From Labrenzia sp. VG12 (GTDB lineage: Bacteria > Pseudomonadota > Alphaproteobacteria > Rhizobiales > Stappiaceae): a stretch of 64,000 nucleotides of DNA. Positions 8,975-17,577 of the stretch are shown here, piece by piece (position 1 is the stretch's first letter; each line of letters starts with the position of its first letter). The stretch is from contig NZ_CP022529.1 in assembly GCF_002237595.1 (NCBI RefSeq), positions 3,224,001 to 3,288,000 of the forward strand. The letters are read 5' to 3'. The position numbers were made by a program, and so were the translations under genes. The notes beneath the pieces are model-generated. The model searched no databases, had not been told where the DNA came from, and saw only the letters and a program-made list of their open reading frames with translations.

Positions 8975-11380
8975 ATGAGTCTGGACGAAAACGCAGAAAA
9001 AGGGGCACATGCCTACAGCCTGTTAAAGGCCTATCGTCCTTTTCCGGATGTCTCGGACGAACTCCTTGATCCCGAAGGCCGGGTACGCCAGGTCTGGCGC
9101 CCCTTCCTGGACCACCTGTCCTCCCTGTCAGCTGAAGACATTCAAGAGCGCTTTGCCCGCGGCAACCAGTATCTGAACGATGCCGGCGTCTACTTTCGCC
9201 AATATGGCCAGGACGGCGCCAATGAACGCGAGTGGCCGCTCAGCCACATTCCGGTGATCATCAGCCAGGACGACTGGCAGGTCATTTCGGAAGGCCTCAT
9301 CCAGCGGGCGGAACTGCTTGAGCACGTGGTGGCCGATCTCTATGGACAGAACCGGCTTGTTGCCGACGGTTTCCTTCCGGCCAGCCTGATTGCCCGGAGC
9401 CCCGAATGGCAGCGTCCCCTGGTCGGCGTCTCACCGAAATCCGGCCATTTCCTGCATTTTCTGGCATTCGAGATCGGCCGGGGGCCGGACGGCACCTGGT
9501 GGGTGCTGTCGGACCGCGCCCAGGCACCGTCCGGTGCCGGTTTCGCTTTGGAAAACCGGGTGGCAACGGGCCGCGTCTTCAATGAATTCTTCGCCAAGGC
9601 CAATGTGCATCGCCTGGCCAGCTTTTTCCGCCGCTTCCGCGATCACCTGGTCGACCTGCGCGGCGAGCCGGACAGCAGGGTCTCGATCCTGACGCCGGGT
9701 CCATTGAACGACACTTATTTCGAACATGCCTATATTGCCCGCTATCTCGGTTTCATGCTGCTGGAAGGTGAAGACCTGACGGTTGAAAACGGGCGCTTGA
9801 TGGTCAGGACCGTTGCCGGGCTCAGGCCCGTCAGCGTGCTGTGGCGCCGCCTCGACAGTGCCTGGATCGACCCGGTTGAAATGAACGAGACCTCGCAGAT
9901 CGGAACACCCGGACTGGTCCAGGCAGTTCGCCAGGGTGCCGTCACCATGATCAACGCACTCGGCACCGGCATTCTGGAGACCCGCGCGCTGCTCGCCTTC
10001 CTGCCGCGGATCAGCGAACACCTCATTGGAGAACAGCTGAAACTGCCCAATGTTGCCACATGGTGGTGCGGCGAGGCAGCAACGCGGAGCTACGTCAAGG
10101 ACCACGCCGAAACCATGATGTTCAGTCCGGCGCTCAGCACGGCCCTGCCGTTCGCCTCGGCCCAGACCGATTTCATCGGCAAGGATTTTCACCGGTTGAA
10201 CCAGGGGGTTCTTGATAGCTGGATCGACAGCAAGGCAGGCGACCTGGTTGCCCAGGAAGCCGTGACGCTGTCTACGACACCGGCGTATCAGGACGAACGT
10301 CTGGTGCCGCGCCCCATGTCCTTGCGGGTGTTTCTGGCGCGCACCGCCAGGGGGTGGGAAGTCATGTCCGGTGGTTTTGCCCGCATCGGCCGCACGGAGG
10401 ATGCCAGTGCCATCGCGATGCAGGCGGGCGGTTCGGCCGCCGATGTCTGGATCGTTGGCGGTCAGAAACCCGTCAAGGAAACCTTGCTGCACCAGATCGA
10501 GTCGCCGTTCTTCAAGGCGCAGAGCGGCACCTTGCCCTCCCGTGCCGCCGACAACCTCTTCTGGCTCGGCCGCTATGTGGAACGGGCGGAAGGCGCAGTC
10601 CGGTTGCTGCGCGCCTATCACGCACGTCTCCTGGAAACCGCCGACCCGGACGCTCCCCTTGTTGCCCAGACAGAGGAGTTTCTCGACAAGATCGGCGTCG
10701 CCCCCGACCATCCGATCCCGGCCGGCCTTTGCGACATGCTGCAGGCAGCGGTGGGAAGCGCCGGCAAGGTACGCGACCGCTTTTCGGTCGATGGCTGGCT
10801 GGCACTGAATGATCTCGCCCAGACCGCCAATGGCGCCCGGCGCACCATGCGCGAGAGTGCCGACGTCACCCGCGCGATGGGGCTGCTGCTGCGCAAGATC
10901 ACCGGCTTCTCCGGGCTGGTTCATGAAAACATGTATCGCTTTACCGGTTGGCGTTTCCTGAGCATCGGCCGCGCCCTGGAACGCGCCCACCGAATGGCCG
11001 ATCTGCTGACCGAGTTCACGGCCGCAGACGCGCCTGAAGGCGCTCTTGAACTGCTGCTGGAGGTCGGCGACAGCGCGATGTCCATGAGCCGCCGTTACGC
11101 TGTTTCCCTCAGCCAGTCCACCGTGCTGGACCTGTTGGCAATGGACACCAAGAACCCCCGCTCCGTGCTCTATCAGCTGAGCGACATGAAGGATCACATC
11201 GAAGTCCTGCCCGGTGCGACGGATCAGGGTCACCTGTCGGACCTCGCCCGTTCCGTTCTGCAGGTTCACACCAGCCTGGCCATCTCGACACCCGAAACGC
11301 TGACGCCGGAAAAACTCGGCGAGCTGCGGGACCAGATCGCCTATCTCTCGGTTGAACTGACCGATGCCTATATCCGCTGA
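8975..11380 (+). CDS. Circularly permuted ATP-grasp plus Alpha-E (DUF403) fusion
   Basis: An 801-residue two-domain protein. Residues about 20-510 form a circularly permuted ATP-grasp domain; the central conserved block runs from GPLNDTYFEHAYIARYLG (about 242) through the TMINALGTGILE region (about 325-345). Residues about 518-801 are the alpha-helical Alpha-E domain, opening with RAADNLFWLGRYVERAEGA. In other bacteria the two domains are often separate neighbouring genes; here they are fused. ATP-grasp enzymes form amide or thioester bonds through acyl-phosphates, so this is the likely ligase of the trio. The 153-base gap after DUF2126 holds no gene. ATG 8975 has GGAA before it; ATG 8971 is out of frame. 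Confidence 0.9.
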   Translation: MSLDENAEKGAHAYSLLKAYRPFPDVSDELLDPEGRVRQVWRPFLDHLSSLSAEDIQERFARGNQYLNDAGVYFRQYGQDGANEREWPLSHIPVIISQDDWQVISEGLIQRAELLEHVVADLYGQNRLVADGFLPASLIARSPEWQRPLVGVSPKSGHFLHFLAFEIGRGPDGTWWVLSDRAQAPSGAGFALENRVATGRVFNEFFAKANVHRLASFFRRFRDHLVDLRGEPDSRVSILTPGPLNDTYFEHAYIARYLGFMLLEGEDLTVENGRLMVRTVAGLRPVSVLWRRLDSAWIDPVEMNETSQIGTPGLVQAVRQGAVTMINALGTGILETRALLAFLPRISEHLIGEQLKLPNVATWWCGEAATRSYVKDHAETMMFSPALSTALPFASAQTDFIGKDFHRLNQGVLDSWIDSKAGDLVAQEAVTLSTTPAYQDERLVPRPMSLRVFLARTARGWEVMSGGFARIGRTEDASAIAMQAGGSAADVWIVGGQKPVKETLLHQIESPFFKAQSGTLPSRAADNLFWLGRYVERAEGAVRLLRAYHARLLETADPDAPLVAQTEEFLDKIGVAPDHPIPAGLCDMLQAAVGSAGKVRDRFSVDGWLALNDLAQTANGARRTMRESADVTRAMGLLLRKITGFSGLVHENMYRFTGWRFLSIGRALERAHRMADLLTEFTAADAPEGALELLLEVGDSAMSMSRRYAVSLSQSTVLDLLAMDTKNPRSVLYQLSDMKDHIEVLPGATDQGHLSDLARSVLQVHTSLAISTPETLTPEKLGELRDQIAYLSVELTDAYIR

Positions 11381-11436
11381 AAACAAAATCGAACCGGGGC
11401 GGGTTATCTGCTCCAGACACCGCCGATGAGACGCCC

Positions 11437-12312
11437 GTGCTTTACGACCTGAATCTGGAGATCAACTACACTTATGCCAGTCCGGCCAATTCCGGGATCC
11501 ATGCCCTGCGCCTGATGCCCGCAACGATCCCCGGTGAGCAAAAGCTGCTGGCTGGACAGGTGCATGTGAAGCCGGGACCATCGGAGCGCCACGACCGCGT
11601 CGACTTTTTCACCAATGCGGTTACCGATGTCACTTTCCGCAAGGCCCACAGCGAACTGGTTTTCACTCTGAAGGCGCGGGTCGACCGAACGGCGACGCCA
11701 GAAGAGTTCGACATTTCCCCCGCGCTGCCATCACTTGCCAGGGAAGTGTCCGCAATCCAGTGCCTTGGCCCGAACGAACCCGTGCATTTCCTCTCCGCCT
11801 CACCGAGATTACCATCCGATCCCGCTTTCGCAGTCTATGCCGAGGAACATGTTTCATCCGACATGAGCGTCATCGCAGCTGTCGAGACAATCGGCCGGGC
11901 GCTGCACGAGGACCTGACCTTCGACCCCGATGCGACAACGGTCGACACGCCGGCCATCGAGGCGTTCGAGCGACGTCAGGGCGTCTGCCAGGACTTCTCG
12001 CATATCATGATCGCCTGCCTCAGAAGCCTTGGCGTGCCCGCCGGATATGTCAGCGGGTTTCTGCGCACGATCCCCCCCAAGGGCCAGCCGCGGCTGGAAG
12101 GGGCCGATGCCATGCATGCCTGGGTAAGGGCCTGGTGCGGTATCGAGGTCGGCTGGATAGAATATGACCCGACCAATGCCCTGCGGGTCGGGCAGGACCA
12201 CATCGTCGTTGCTCGTGGCCGCGACTACGGCGACGTTGCGCCCGTGAAAGGTGTCTTGCGCACGGCCGGAGGCCAGACGACGGGGCACAAGGTGGACGTC
12301 ATTCCGCGGTAA
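11437..12312 (+). CDS. Transglutaminase family protein (second copy in trio)
   Basis: A 291-residue protein with an N-terminal transglutaminase beta domain (residues 1-85) and a transglutaminase core (about 140-255). The catalytic residues are Cys184 in GVCQDFSH, His227 in MHAWVRA and Asp244 in EYDPTNAL. There is no signal peptide, so it probably acts in the cytoplasm. The start codon is GTG 11437, 57 bases after the ATP-grasp/Alpha-E gene, so the two are probably co-transcribed. It is expected to act as a thiol amidase/peptidase or transpeptidase in the same pathway. A short CCCGG/CCGGG hairpin without T-run follows at about 12312. Confidence 0.9.
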   Translation: MLYDLNLEINYTYASPANSGIHALRLMPATIPGEQKLLAGQVHVKPGPSERHDRVDFFTNAVTDVTFRKAHSELVFTLKARVDRTATPEEFDISPALPSLAREVSAIQCLGPNEPVHFLSASPRLPSDPAFAVYAEEHVSSDMSVIAAVETIGRALHEDLTFDPDATTVDTPAIEAFERRQGVCQDFSHIMIACLRSLGVPAGYVSGFLRTIPPKGQPRLEGADAMHAWVRAWCGIEVGWIEYDPTNALRVGQDHIVVARGRDYGDVAPVKGVLRTAGGQTTGHKVDVIPR

Positions 12313-12479
12313 CCCGGTTTGCCCGGGAAAACTTCTCCAAGCTTATCAAGGGCCTGGAATTTTATCGCAAGATATCCCCCGCTGACCCGAACCGAACTGT
12401 TCCCTCATGCCCGCTTTTGCTAAACTCTGGAGCGCGATCAAGAGGTGTTTTTTCATGCTCTAGGGTGCGGGAGCTGGTG

Positions 12480-13919
12480 ATGCGTTCGGTGTTATTTGCA
12501 GTCCTTGTCCTTCTTGTTTCGGCAGGCGCGAGCTTCGCCGACTACAATCGTTCGAAGGCCTGGTTCAACGATTTGACCTACCAGGAGCGCATTCGCACAC
12601 AGTTCCTGCTTGTCTTCACCGGCGACTACGAAACGATCGTCGACGGCGCATTCGGCCCACAGACCTACAAGGCCCTGAAGAGCTTTCAGAAACACCGGGA
12701 GTTCGGCTCCGATGGCGTGCTGGACGCCGCGCAAACCCTGATCCTTCAAAGAGACGGACTGGATCTGGTCAAACGGGTCGGTTTTGAAACCCGAAACGAA
12801 GCCTTGACCGGCATTACCTTCGGAATTCCGGCCAAGCTGTTTGAGGCAAGTTCAAAATCGGAACGCGGACACCGCTGGCAGGCCTATGACAGCAGCATCG
12901 AACTGGAAACCCTGCGCATTGCAAAGGGTGACACGTCCTACAAGGAACTCTATCAGCGTCTGACCTCTTCAAGAAATGGCAGATCACTCGACACCAAGTT
13001 GTTTCGCAACGACTATTTTGTCGTCTCAGGCCAGCAGGACGGTCGGGATTTTTTTGTCAGAATCATGAAGACGCCGGAAGACAGCCGGGGGTTTTCCTTG
13101 TTCTGGGACAAGAAACACGCCGTCTTCATGAGACGTGTGGCTGTCGCCATGTCCAACAGCTTGCGTTACTATGACGGCGGTCCGGAGGCCGGAAAACTGG
13201 ATGCCATGACTTCCGCGCCGGAGCTGAAGTCCCTGCCGCGGGCAAACGGTCCACAGGAGCAGGCAGACCCGTCAGGCCAGGTTTACAGGAAACCCGCCGG
13301 CTCCTCTTCCGGCTCGGGTTACGTCCTGACCAAAGAGGGTCATATCGGAACCAATGCGCATGTCGTCAGCGAGTGCAGCTATCTTGACGTTCCTGGATAC
13401 GGTACTGCCACGCTGATCCAGGCCGATCTCGTCAACGATCTGGCCATCATCCAGCTCGACAGGAAACACGCCGACCACGTTGTCAAATTCCGGGCGAAAC
13501 AGCCGATCCTGCGCGGTGAGGAAATCTTCGTCCTCGGCTATCCCTTCGCGCAGCTGCTCGACAACAATCTGAATTTCACCCATGGTATCGTGTCGTCGCT
13601 TGCCGGCGTACAAGGCGACATCCGCCACTTCATGGTGTCCGCCCCTGTCCAGCCCGGCAACTCGGGTGGCCCCGTTCTCGACCGGACCGGCGCGCTGATC
13701 GGCACCGTTGTCTCCCGGCTCGACAAGTTCAAGACACTTCGGGTTGCAGGCGACTTGCCCGAGAATATCAACTTTGCGATCCGGGGCCGGCTGATGGCAA
13801 CCTTCATGGAAAGCCTCGGCCTGAGCCCGTCCTACAACACGATCACAAGCCTCAAGAGCCCGACCCAGATCGACGAGGAAGCCGCGCGCTACACGGTGCT
13901 GATCCTCTGCAAGAACTGA
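12480..13919 (+). CDS. Secreted trypsin-like serine protease with peptidoglycan-binding N-terminus
   Basis: A 479-residue exported protein. Residues 1-20 are a signal peptide (ending SFA). Residues about 35-90 resemble a PG_binding_1 domain (IVDGAFGPQTYKALKSFQKH, then DGVLDAAQT). Residues about 275-455 form a trypsin-like fold with the triad His294 (GTNAHVV), Asp320 (VNDLAII) and Ser395 (QPGNSGGPV). Unlike DegP/HtrA there is no PDZ domain. The middle part (about 105-265) is not recognised. I chose ATG 12480 because the signal peptide starts there. It may degrade or process envelope proteins near the peptidoglycan. It follows the transglutaminase trio on the same strand with a 167-base gap, so a functional link is possible but unproven. 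Confidence 0.85.
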   Translation: MRSVLFAVLVLLVSAGASFADYNRSKAWFNDLTYQERIRTQFLLVFTGDYETIVDGAFGPQTYKALKSFQKHREFGSDGVLDAAQTLILQRDGLDLVKRVGFETRNEALTGITFGIPAKLFEASSKSERGHRWQAYDSSIELETLRIAKGDTSYKELYQRLTSSRNGRSLDTKLFRNDYFVVSGQQDGRDFFVRIMKTPEDSRGFSLFWDKKHAVFMRRVAVAMSNSLRYYDGGPEAGKLDAMTSAPELKSLPRANGPQEQADPSGQVYRKPAGSSSGSGYVLTKEGHIGTNAHVVSECSYLDVPGYGTATLIQADLVNDLAIIQLDRKHADHVVKFRAKQPILRGEEIFVLGYPFAQLLDNNLNFTHGIVSSLAGVQGDIRHFMVSAPVQPGNSGGPVLDRTGALIGTVVSRLDKFKTLRVAGDLPENINFAIRGRLMATFMESLGLSPSYNTITSLKSPTQIDEEAARYTVLILCKN

Positions 13920-13935
13920 GCGCTCAAGCAGGAAA

Positions 13936-14994
13936 TCAGCGCACTGCCTGGCCGCCTGCGTCAAAGAAATGCATGCGGCTCTCGTCAAACCTCAGACCGA
14001 CGCGCGCCCCTTCTTCCACGGTTTCCGAGCCGCTGATGCGCACCAGGACAGTCTCCAGGCCATCCAGCGCGACATAAAGGAACGTGTCGGCCCCCAGATA
14101 TTCGGCAACTTCAACCGTGCCAACACAATGTCCTTCGCCCGATCCGACGATGTGCATGTGCTCCGGGCGAATGCCGAGTTTCACCGGCAATTGCGCGGAT
14201 CCGGCATGCGGGTAATGCCCGCCGCCGTGGCCCTGCAGGGAAAACTGATCACCCTCCACCGAGCAGGGCAGCACGTTCATTTTCGGAGAGCCGATGAACT
14301 GGGCGACAAACAGATTGTCCGGCCGTTCATAGAGCTCGCGCGGTGAGCCGACCTGTTCGATCTTGCCGCTTTGCAGCACCACGATCTTGTCGGCCAGCGT
14401 CATCGCCTCGACCTGATCATGGGTGACGTAGATCATGGTCGTGCCAAGGCTCTTGTGCAGACGCGCAACTTCGAAACGCATCTCGACACGCAGGGCGGCA
14501 TCGAGGTTTGACAGCGGTTCGTCGAATAGGAAGGCGCTCGGTTCGCGCACAATCGCGCGGCCGATGGCAACCCGCTGACGCTGCCCGCCCGAGAGCGCCT
14601 TCGGCCGCCGGTCCAGGTAATCGCCAAGCTTCAGGACATCCGCCGCGTCATTGACCTTGCGTTCGATTTCTGCCTTGGGCACACCTGCCGTCTTCAAGCC
14701 GAACCCGACATTTTCTCGCACGGACATATGCGGATAAAGCGCATAGGACTGGAACACCATCGACAGTCCGCGCCCGGATGGCGGCAGAGCCGTGACGTCC
14801 TTGCCGTCAATGTCGATCGTTCCCCGGCTGGTTTCCTCCAGACCTGAGATCAGGCGCAACAAGGTGGACTTGCCGCATCCTGACGGTCCGACAAAAATCA
14901 CGAATTCGCCATCCTGAATGTCCAGGTCGATCCCCTTGATCACCTGGAGACTACCGAACCATTTTTCGACCTTGTTGAGCTGGATCGCTCCCAT
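13936..14994 (-). CDS. Sugar ABC transporter ATP-binding protein (UgpC/MalK type)
   Basis: The ATPase subunit of a CUT1-type carbohydrate importer, 352 residues. The Walker A is GPSGCGKST (36-44), the Q-loop is FQSYALYP (from 81), the ABC signature is LSGGQRQR (134-141) and Walker B runs up to FLFDEP (155-160). The C-terminal regulatory domain (about 235-350) has the TOBE-like LGIRPEHM motif. It is the last gene of a minus-strand operon: LacI, binding protein, two permeases, GH63-like hydrolase and this ATPase. It ends 17 bases from the convergent protease gene, with no room for a long terminator. Confidence 0.94.
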   Translation of the reverse strand: MGAIQLNKVEKWFGSLQVIKGIDLDIQDGEFVIFVGPSGCGKSTLLRLISGLEETSRGTIDIDGKDVTALPPSGRGLSMVFQSYALYPHMSVRENVGFGLKTAGVPKAEIERKVNDAADVLKLGDYLDRRPKALSGGQRQRVAIGRAIVREPSAFLFDEPLSNLDAALRVEMRFEVARLHKSLGTTMIYVTHDQVEAMTLADKIVVLQSGKIEQVGSPRELYERPDNLFVAQFIGSPKMNVLPCSVEGDQFSLQGHGGGHYPHAGSAQLPVKLGIRPEHMHIVGSGEGHCVGTVEVAEYLGADTFLYVALDGLETVLVRISGSETVEEGARVGLRFDESRMHFFDAGGQAVR

Positions 14995-15011
14995 TTTCCG
15001 CTCTCCTACTC

Positions 15012-16301
15012 TTAAGCTGCCTGTTGCGCATGTGTGGGTGAGGCCCAGGTGAGCCAGATCGCCGCCGTCCAGGAGAAGGACCCGCCACCGGCACCTGCTC
15101 CCGTTTCCGGGCTGAAATATTCGGCAAAGCCGCTCGTCTGGATGAGCGCTGCCGTATCCTGGCGCAGCCTGTCGGCCCGTGCCGTGTCACCGGCTTCGGC
15201 AAAGCCGCGCGCGATCATGTAGTTGATCATTGCCCAGACCGGCCCGCGCCAGTAGCGCAGATGTTCAAAACACCGGTGGTCGGGATCATAGGAGGGCATC
15301 ATGTAGCGAACCTTCGACGCGATCCGGTCGAAATGATCTTGCAAGGCCCCCAGCGTGTCAGCGTCCCGCAGACCGGCATAGGGCGCCAGGAACGAAGCAC
15401 TGGAAATGCCGTCGGTCATCTGCCCGGACCGCTGATCAACGGCGACATGCGCCTTGAGATCCGCATTCCAGAGCGTCTCGGCACCGGCCTTCATTAGGCC
15501 AATCCAGCCGCGGATTTCCGCTGCCTCCTCGGCCTTGCCGAGCCGTTCGGCAAGGTCCAGCAGATCGCGGTTGGCTCTCAGGAAAATGAAGGTGATGCCG
15601 GGATCGGCCACAAAGAAGGGACACGTCTCGGCCACCTTCGCCGGGTCCCAGCCGACTTTCCGGCAGGCCGCGACAATGCTCAGGTAACGGTCATAGTCTT
15701 CCTTGTGCGGGCGCATTGCCGGATCGACATGGGACGTGTCCTTGCGCTCATAGGGTGCAATGTCCTTCACCTCGACGGCGCGCAGAGCCTCGTCCCAGTC
15801 TGGCAGGTTGTCGCGGCCGGATTCCCAGGGATGAATCACCGCCATGACGCCTTTGCCCTTCGGATCGCGGTAGATCAGGTACCAGCGGTGCCAGGCCATC
15901 AGTTGAGGCAACAGCGTTGCAGCCCGCTCAAGTCCCTTTCCGGTTCGGTCGCTCTTGACCAGATCCAGGATGATGGAAGCGGCAACCGGCGGCTGGGAGT
16001 GGCCCGAACTCGGGATCGGGCCGCCATCCGTGCCCCAGACGCTCGGCCCCGGGAAATAGCTCGGATCGTCCTTGCGGAAAAGGATGTGCGGCACCATGCC
16101 GTCACGCCACTGCCCCTGAAACAGCATTTCGATTTCCCGCCAGGCACGATCCTGGTCGAACTCCGCAAATCCCAAAGCGACAAAGACGGAATCCCAGTTC
16201 CACTGGTAGGGATAAAGCCCCTTGGTCGGGATGGTGTAGCCGCCCTGATCGTTTTCGATCAGAATGGTTTTGGCCGTTTGGTCCAGATCTGTGTGTGCCA
16301 C
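15012..16301 (-). CDS. MGH1-like/GH63 glycoside hydrolase, probable glucosyl- or mannosylglycerate hydrolase
   Basis: A cytoplasmic (alpha/alpha)6-barrel hydrolase of 429 residues. Motifs match the GH63 mannosylglycerate/glucosylglycerate hydrolase group: QWNWDSVF (33-40), the HSQPP segment (101-105), HPWESGRDN with the likely catalytic acid Asp164, and EYFSPETGAGAGGGSFSWTA near the C-terminus, which carries the second catalytic carboxylate region. I prefer the GTG start at 16301 because AAGGAG lies 6 bases upstream; a GTG at 16334 would add 11 residues without a good ribosome site. It sits inside an ABC import operon, and a glycerate kinase is encoded nearby (23516). Both fit hydrolysis of an imported glycosyl-glycerate to sugar plus glycerate. 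Substrate is inferred. Confidence 0.82.
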   Translation of the reverse strand: MAHTDLDQTAKTILIENDQGGYTIPTKGLYPYQWNWDSVFVALGFAEFDQDRAWREIEMLFQGQWRDGMVPHILFRKDDPSYFPGPSVWGTDGGPIPSSGHSQPPVAASIILDLVKSDRTGKGLERAATLLPQLMAWHRWYLIYRDPKGKGVMAVIHPWESGRDNLPDWDEALRAVEVKDIAPYERKDTSHVDPAMRPHKEDYDRYLSIVAACRKVGWDPAKVAETCPFFVADPGITFIFLRANRDLLDLAERLGKAEEAAEIRGWIGLMKAGAETLWNADLKAHVAVDQRSGQMTDGISSASFLAPYAGLRDADTLGALQDHFDRIASKVRYMMPSYDPDHRCFEHLRYWRGPVWAMINYMIARGFAEAGDTARADRLRQDTAALIQTSGFAEYFSPETGAGAGGGSFSWTAAIWLTWASPTHAQQAA

Positions 16302-16344
16302 AGTCAACTCCTTGGGCGTTTCGCCGCCCTTCACTTTTGAAAAT

Positions 16345-17577
16345 TCAACCCTTGACGCTGCCGGCCGTCAGGCCCTGGACAAGGAAACGTTCGAACCACA
16401 GGAAGATCACGAGCACCGGAACCGTTGCGATCACGGCCCCCGCCATCAGATGCTGTCGCGGCACCTCGGAGGAATTCAGTGAAACGACACCGCGTGACAG
16501 GGTGAAGATGTCCGGATCGTCCAGGAACATGAAAGCAAACAGGAACTCGTTCCAGGCAATCATGAAGACATAGAGCGAGACGGAGGCCAGCGCCGGCAGA
16601 GACAGCGGCAACGTGATCTTCAGGATCACGCCGATCCGCGACAAGCCGTCCATCAGACCGGCTTCTTCAAGCTCGGACGGCAGCCCGCGGAAATAGCCCT
16701 GCAACATGTAGAGCGCCACGGGAATGGTCGTCGCCGGATAAACGATCAAAAGACCGGTCAGCGTGTTGCGCAAGCCAAGCTGCGAGAAGACCGCGTAGAG
16801 CGGGATTACCAGCACGATGGCAGGCACCATGTAGATCAGCAGCACGGACCGGGCGAGCATGGCCTGCCCCGGGAACCGCAGCCGCGACACCGCATAGGCG
16901 CCGGGCACGGAGAACAGCAAGGTCAGCACGACGGTGGCGACCGAAACAAAGGCGGACACCAGCAGGTAGCGGCCGAAATTGAACTGGGTGAAGAGTTCCA
17001 CATAGGAGCGGAACAGACCGCTCAGGCCCTGGCTGACATCGATCGAGAGATCGAGCGGATTGGCCAGCAGCGCCTGCTGGCTTTTCAGCGACGTCATGAC
17101 CATCACGTAGAAGGGCAGCGCCACAATGATGGTGAAAACCACAAATCCGACGCCTTTCGCGATACGGATATAGATGACCTCGCGCTCGTAACGGGACATG
17201 GCCCCGAGCCGGGCGCCCGTCAGCGTGACCCGGTTGGCCCCGGTGACGCAGACAACAAAGGCGATCAGACCCAGGCCCTGCCAGACCGGCGCCTTGCCGA
17301 GCGGCAGGCTGAACGGCGCCGCAAAACTGGCGACCATCAGAACCAGAAAGAGCACAAGGGCCGACAGCGCCCAGTCCGGCAGTCCGCCCTTGGTCTCGGA
17401 CGAATGGCGCCAGACAAAGGTGAGCGCGGCGAGCAGGCCGGCGAGGCCGCCGGCCGTTGCCTGCGGTAAAGCAACTTCCCCGGTGATCAGCGTCAGCGTG
17501 ACAGCAATCACGAGAATGGCGGTGACGCCCCAGACAAGGCCGGTCAGGGCTGTCAGCAGGATACTGCCCGGTCTCAT
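16345..17577 (-). CDS. Sugar ABC permease, MalG type, with N-terminal membrane extension
   Basis: An inner-membrane permease of 410 residues. The C-terminal 280 or so are a normal MalG-like subunit with six segments and an EAA loop (ELEEAGLMDGLSRIGVILKITLPL). The N-terminal 130 residues are extra: they contain about four predicted membrane segments (about 8-30, 40-57, 70-92, 102-118) not found in MalG itself. The gene overlaps the upstream permease gene by 4 bases (ATGA), so translation is probably coupled. The extension is of unknown function; a similar N-terminal part may be usual for this subfamily. Confidence 0.9.
   Translation of the reverse strand: MRPGSILLTALTGLVWGVTAILVIAVTLTLITGEVALPQATAGGLAGLLAALTFVWRHSSETKGGLPDWALSALVLFLVLMVASFAAPFSLPLGKAPVWQGLGLIAFVVCVTGANRVTLTGARLGAMSRYEREVIYIRIAKGVGFVVFTIIVALPFYVMVMTSLKSQQALLANPLDLSIDVSQGLSGLFRSYVELFTQFNFGRYLLVSAFVSVATVVLTLLFSVPGAYAVSRLRFPGQAMLARSVLLIYMVPAIVLVIPLYAVFSQLGLRNTLTGLLIVYPATTIPVALYMLQGYFRGLPSELEEAGLMDGLSRIGVILKITLPLSLPALASVSLYVFMIAWNEFLFAFMFLDDPDIFTLSRGVVSLNSSEVPRQHLMAGAVIATVPVLVIFLWFERFLVQGLTAGSVKG

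Noticed and set aside
9431..11386. Long open frame (over 600 codons) on the minus strand opposite the ATP-grasp/Alpha-E gene
   Set aside because: It is a mirror frame of a high-GC gene; the plus-strand protein has clear domains, while the minus frame has no recognisable motif and a Gly/Arg/His-rich composition.
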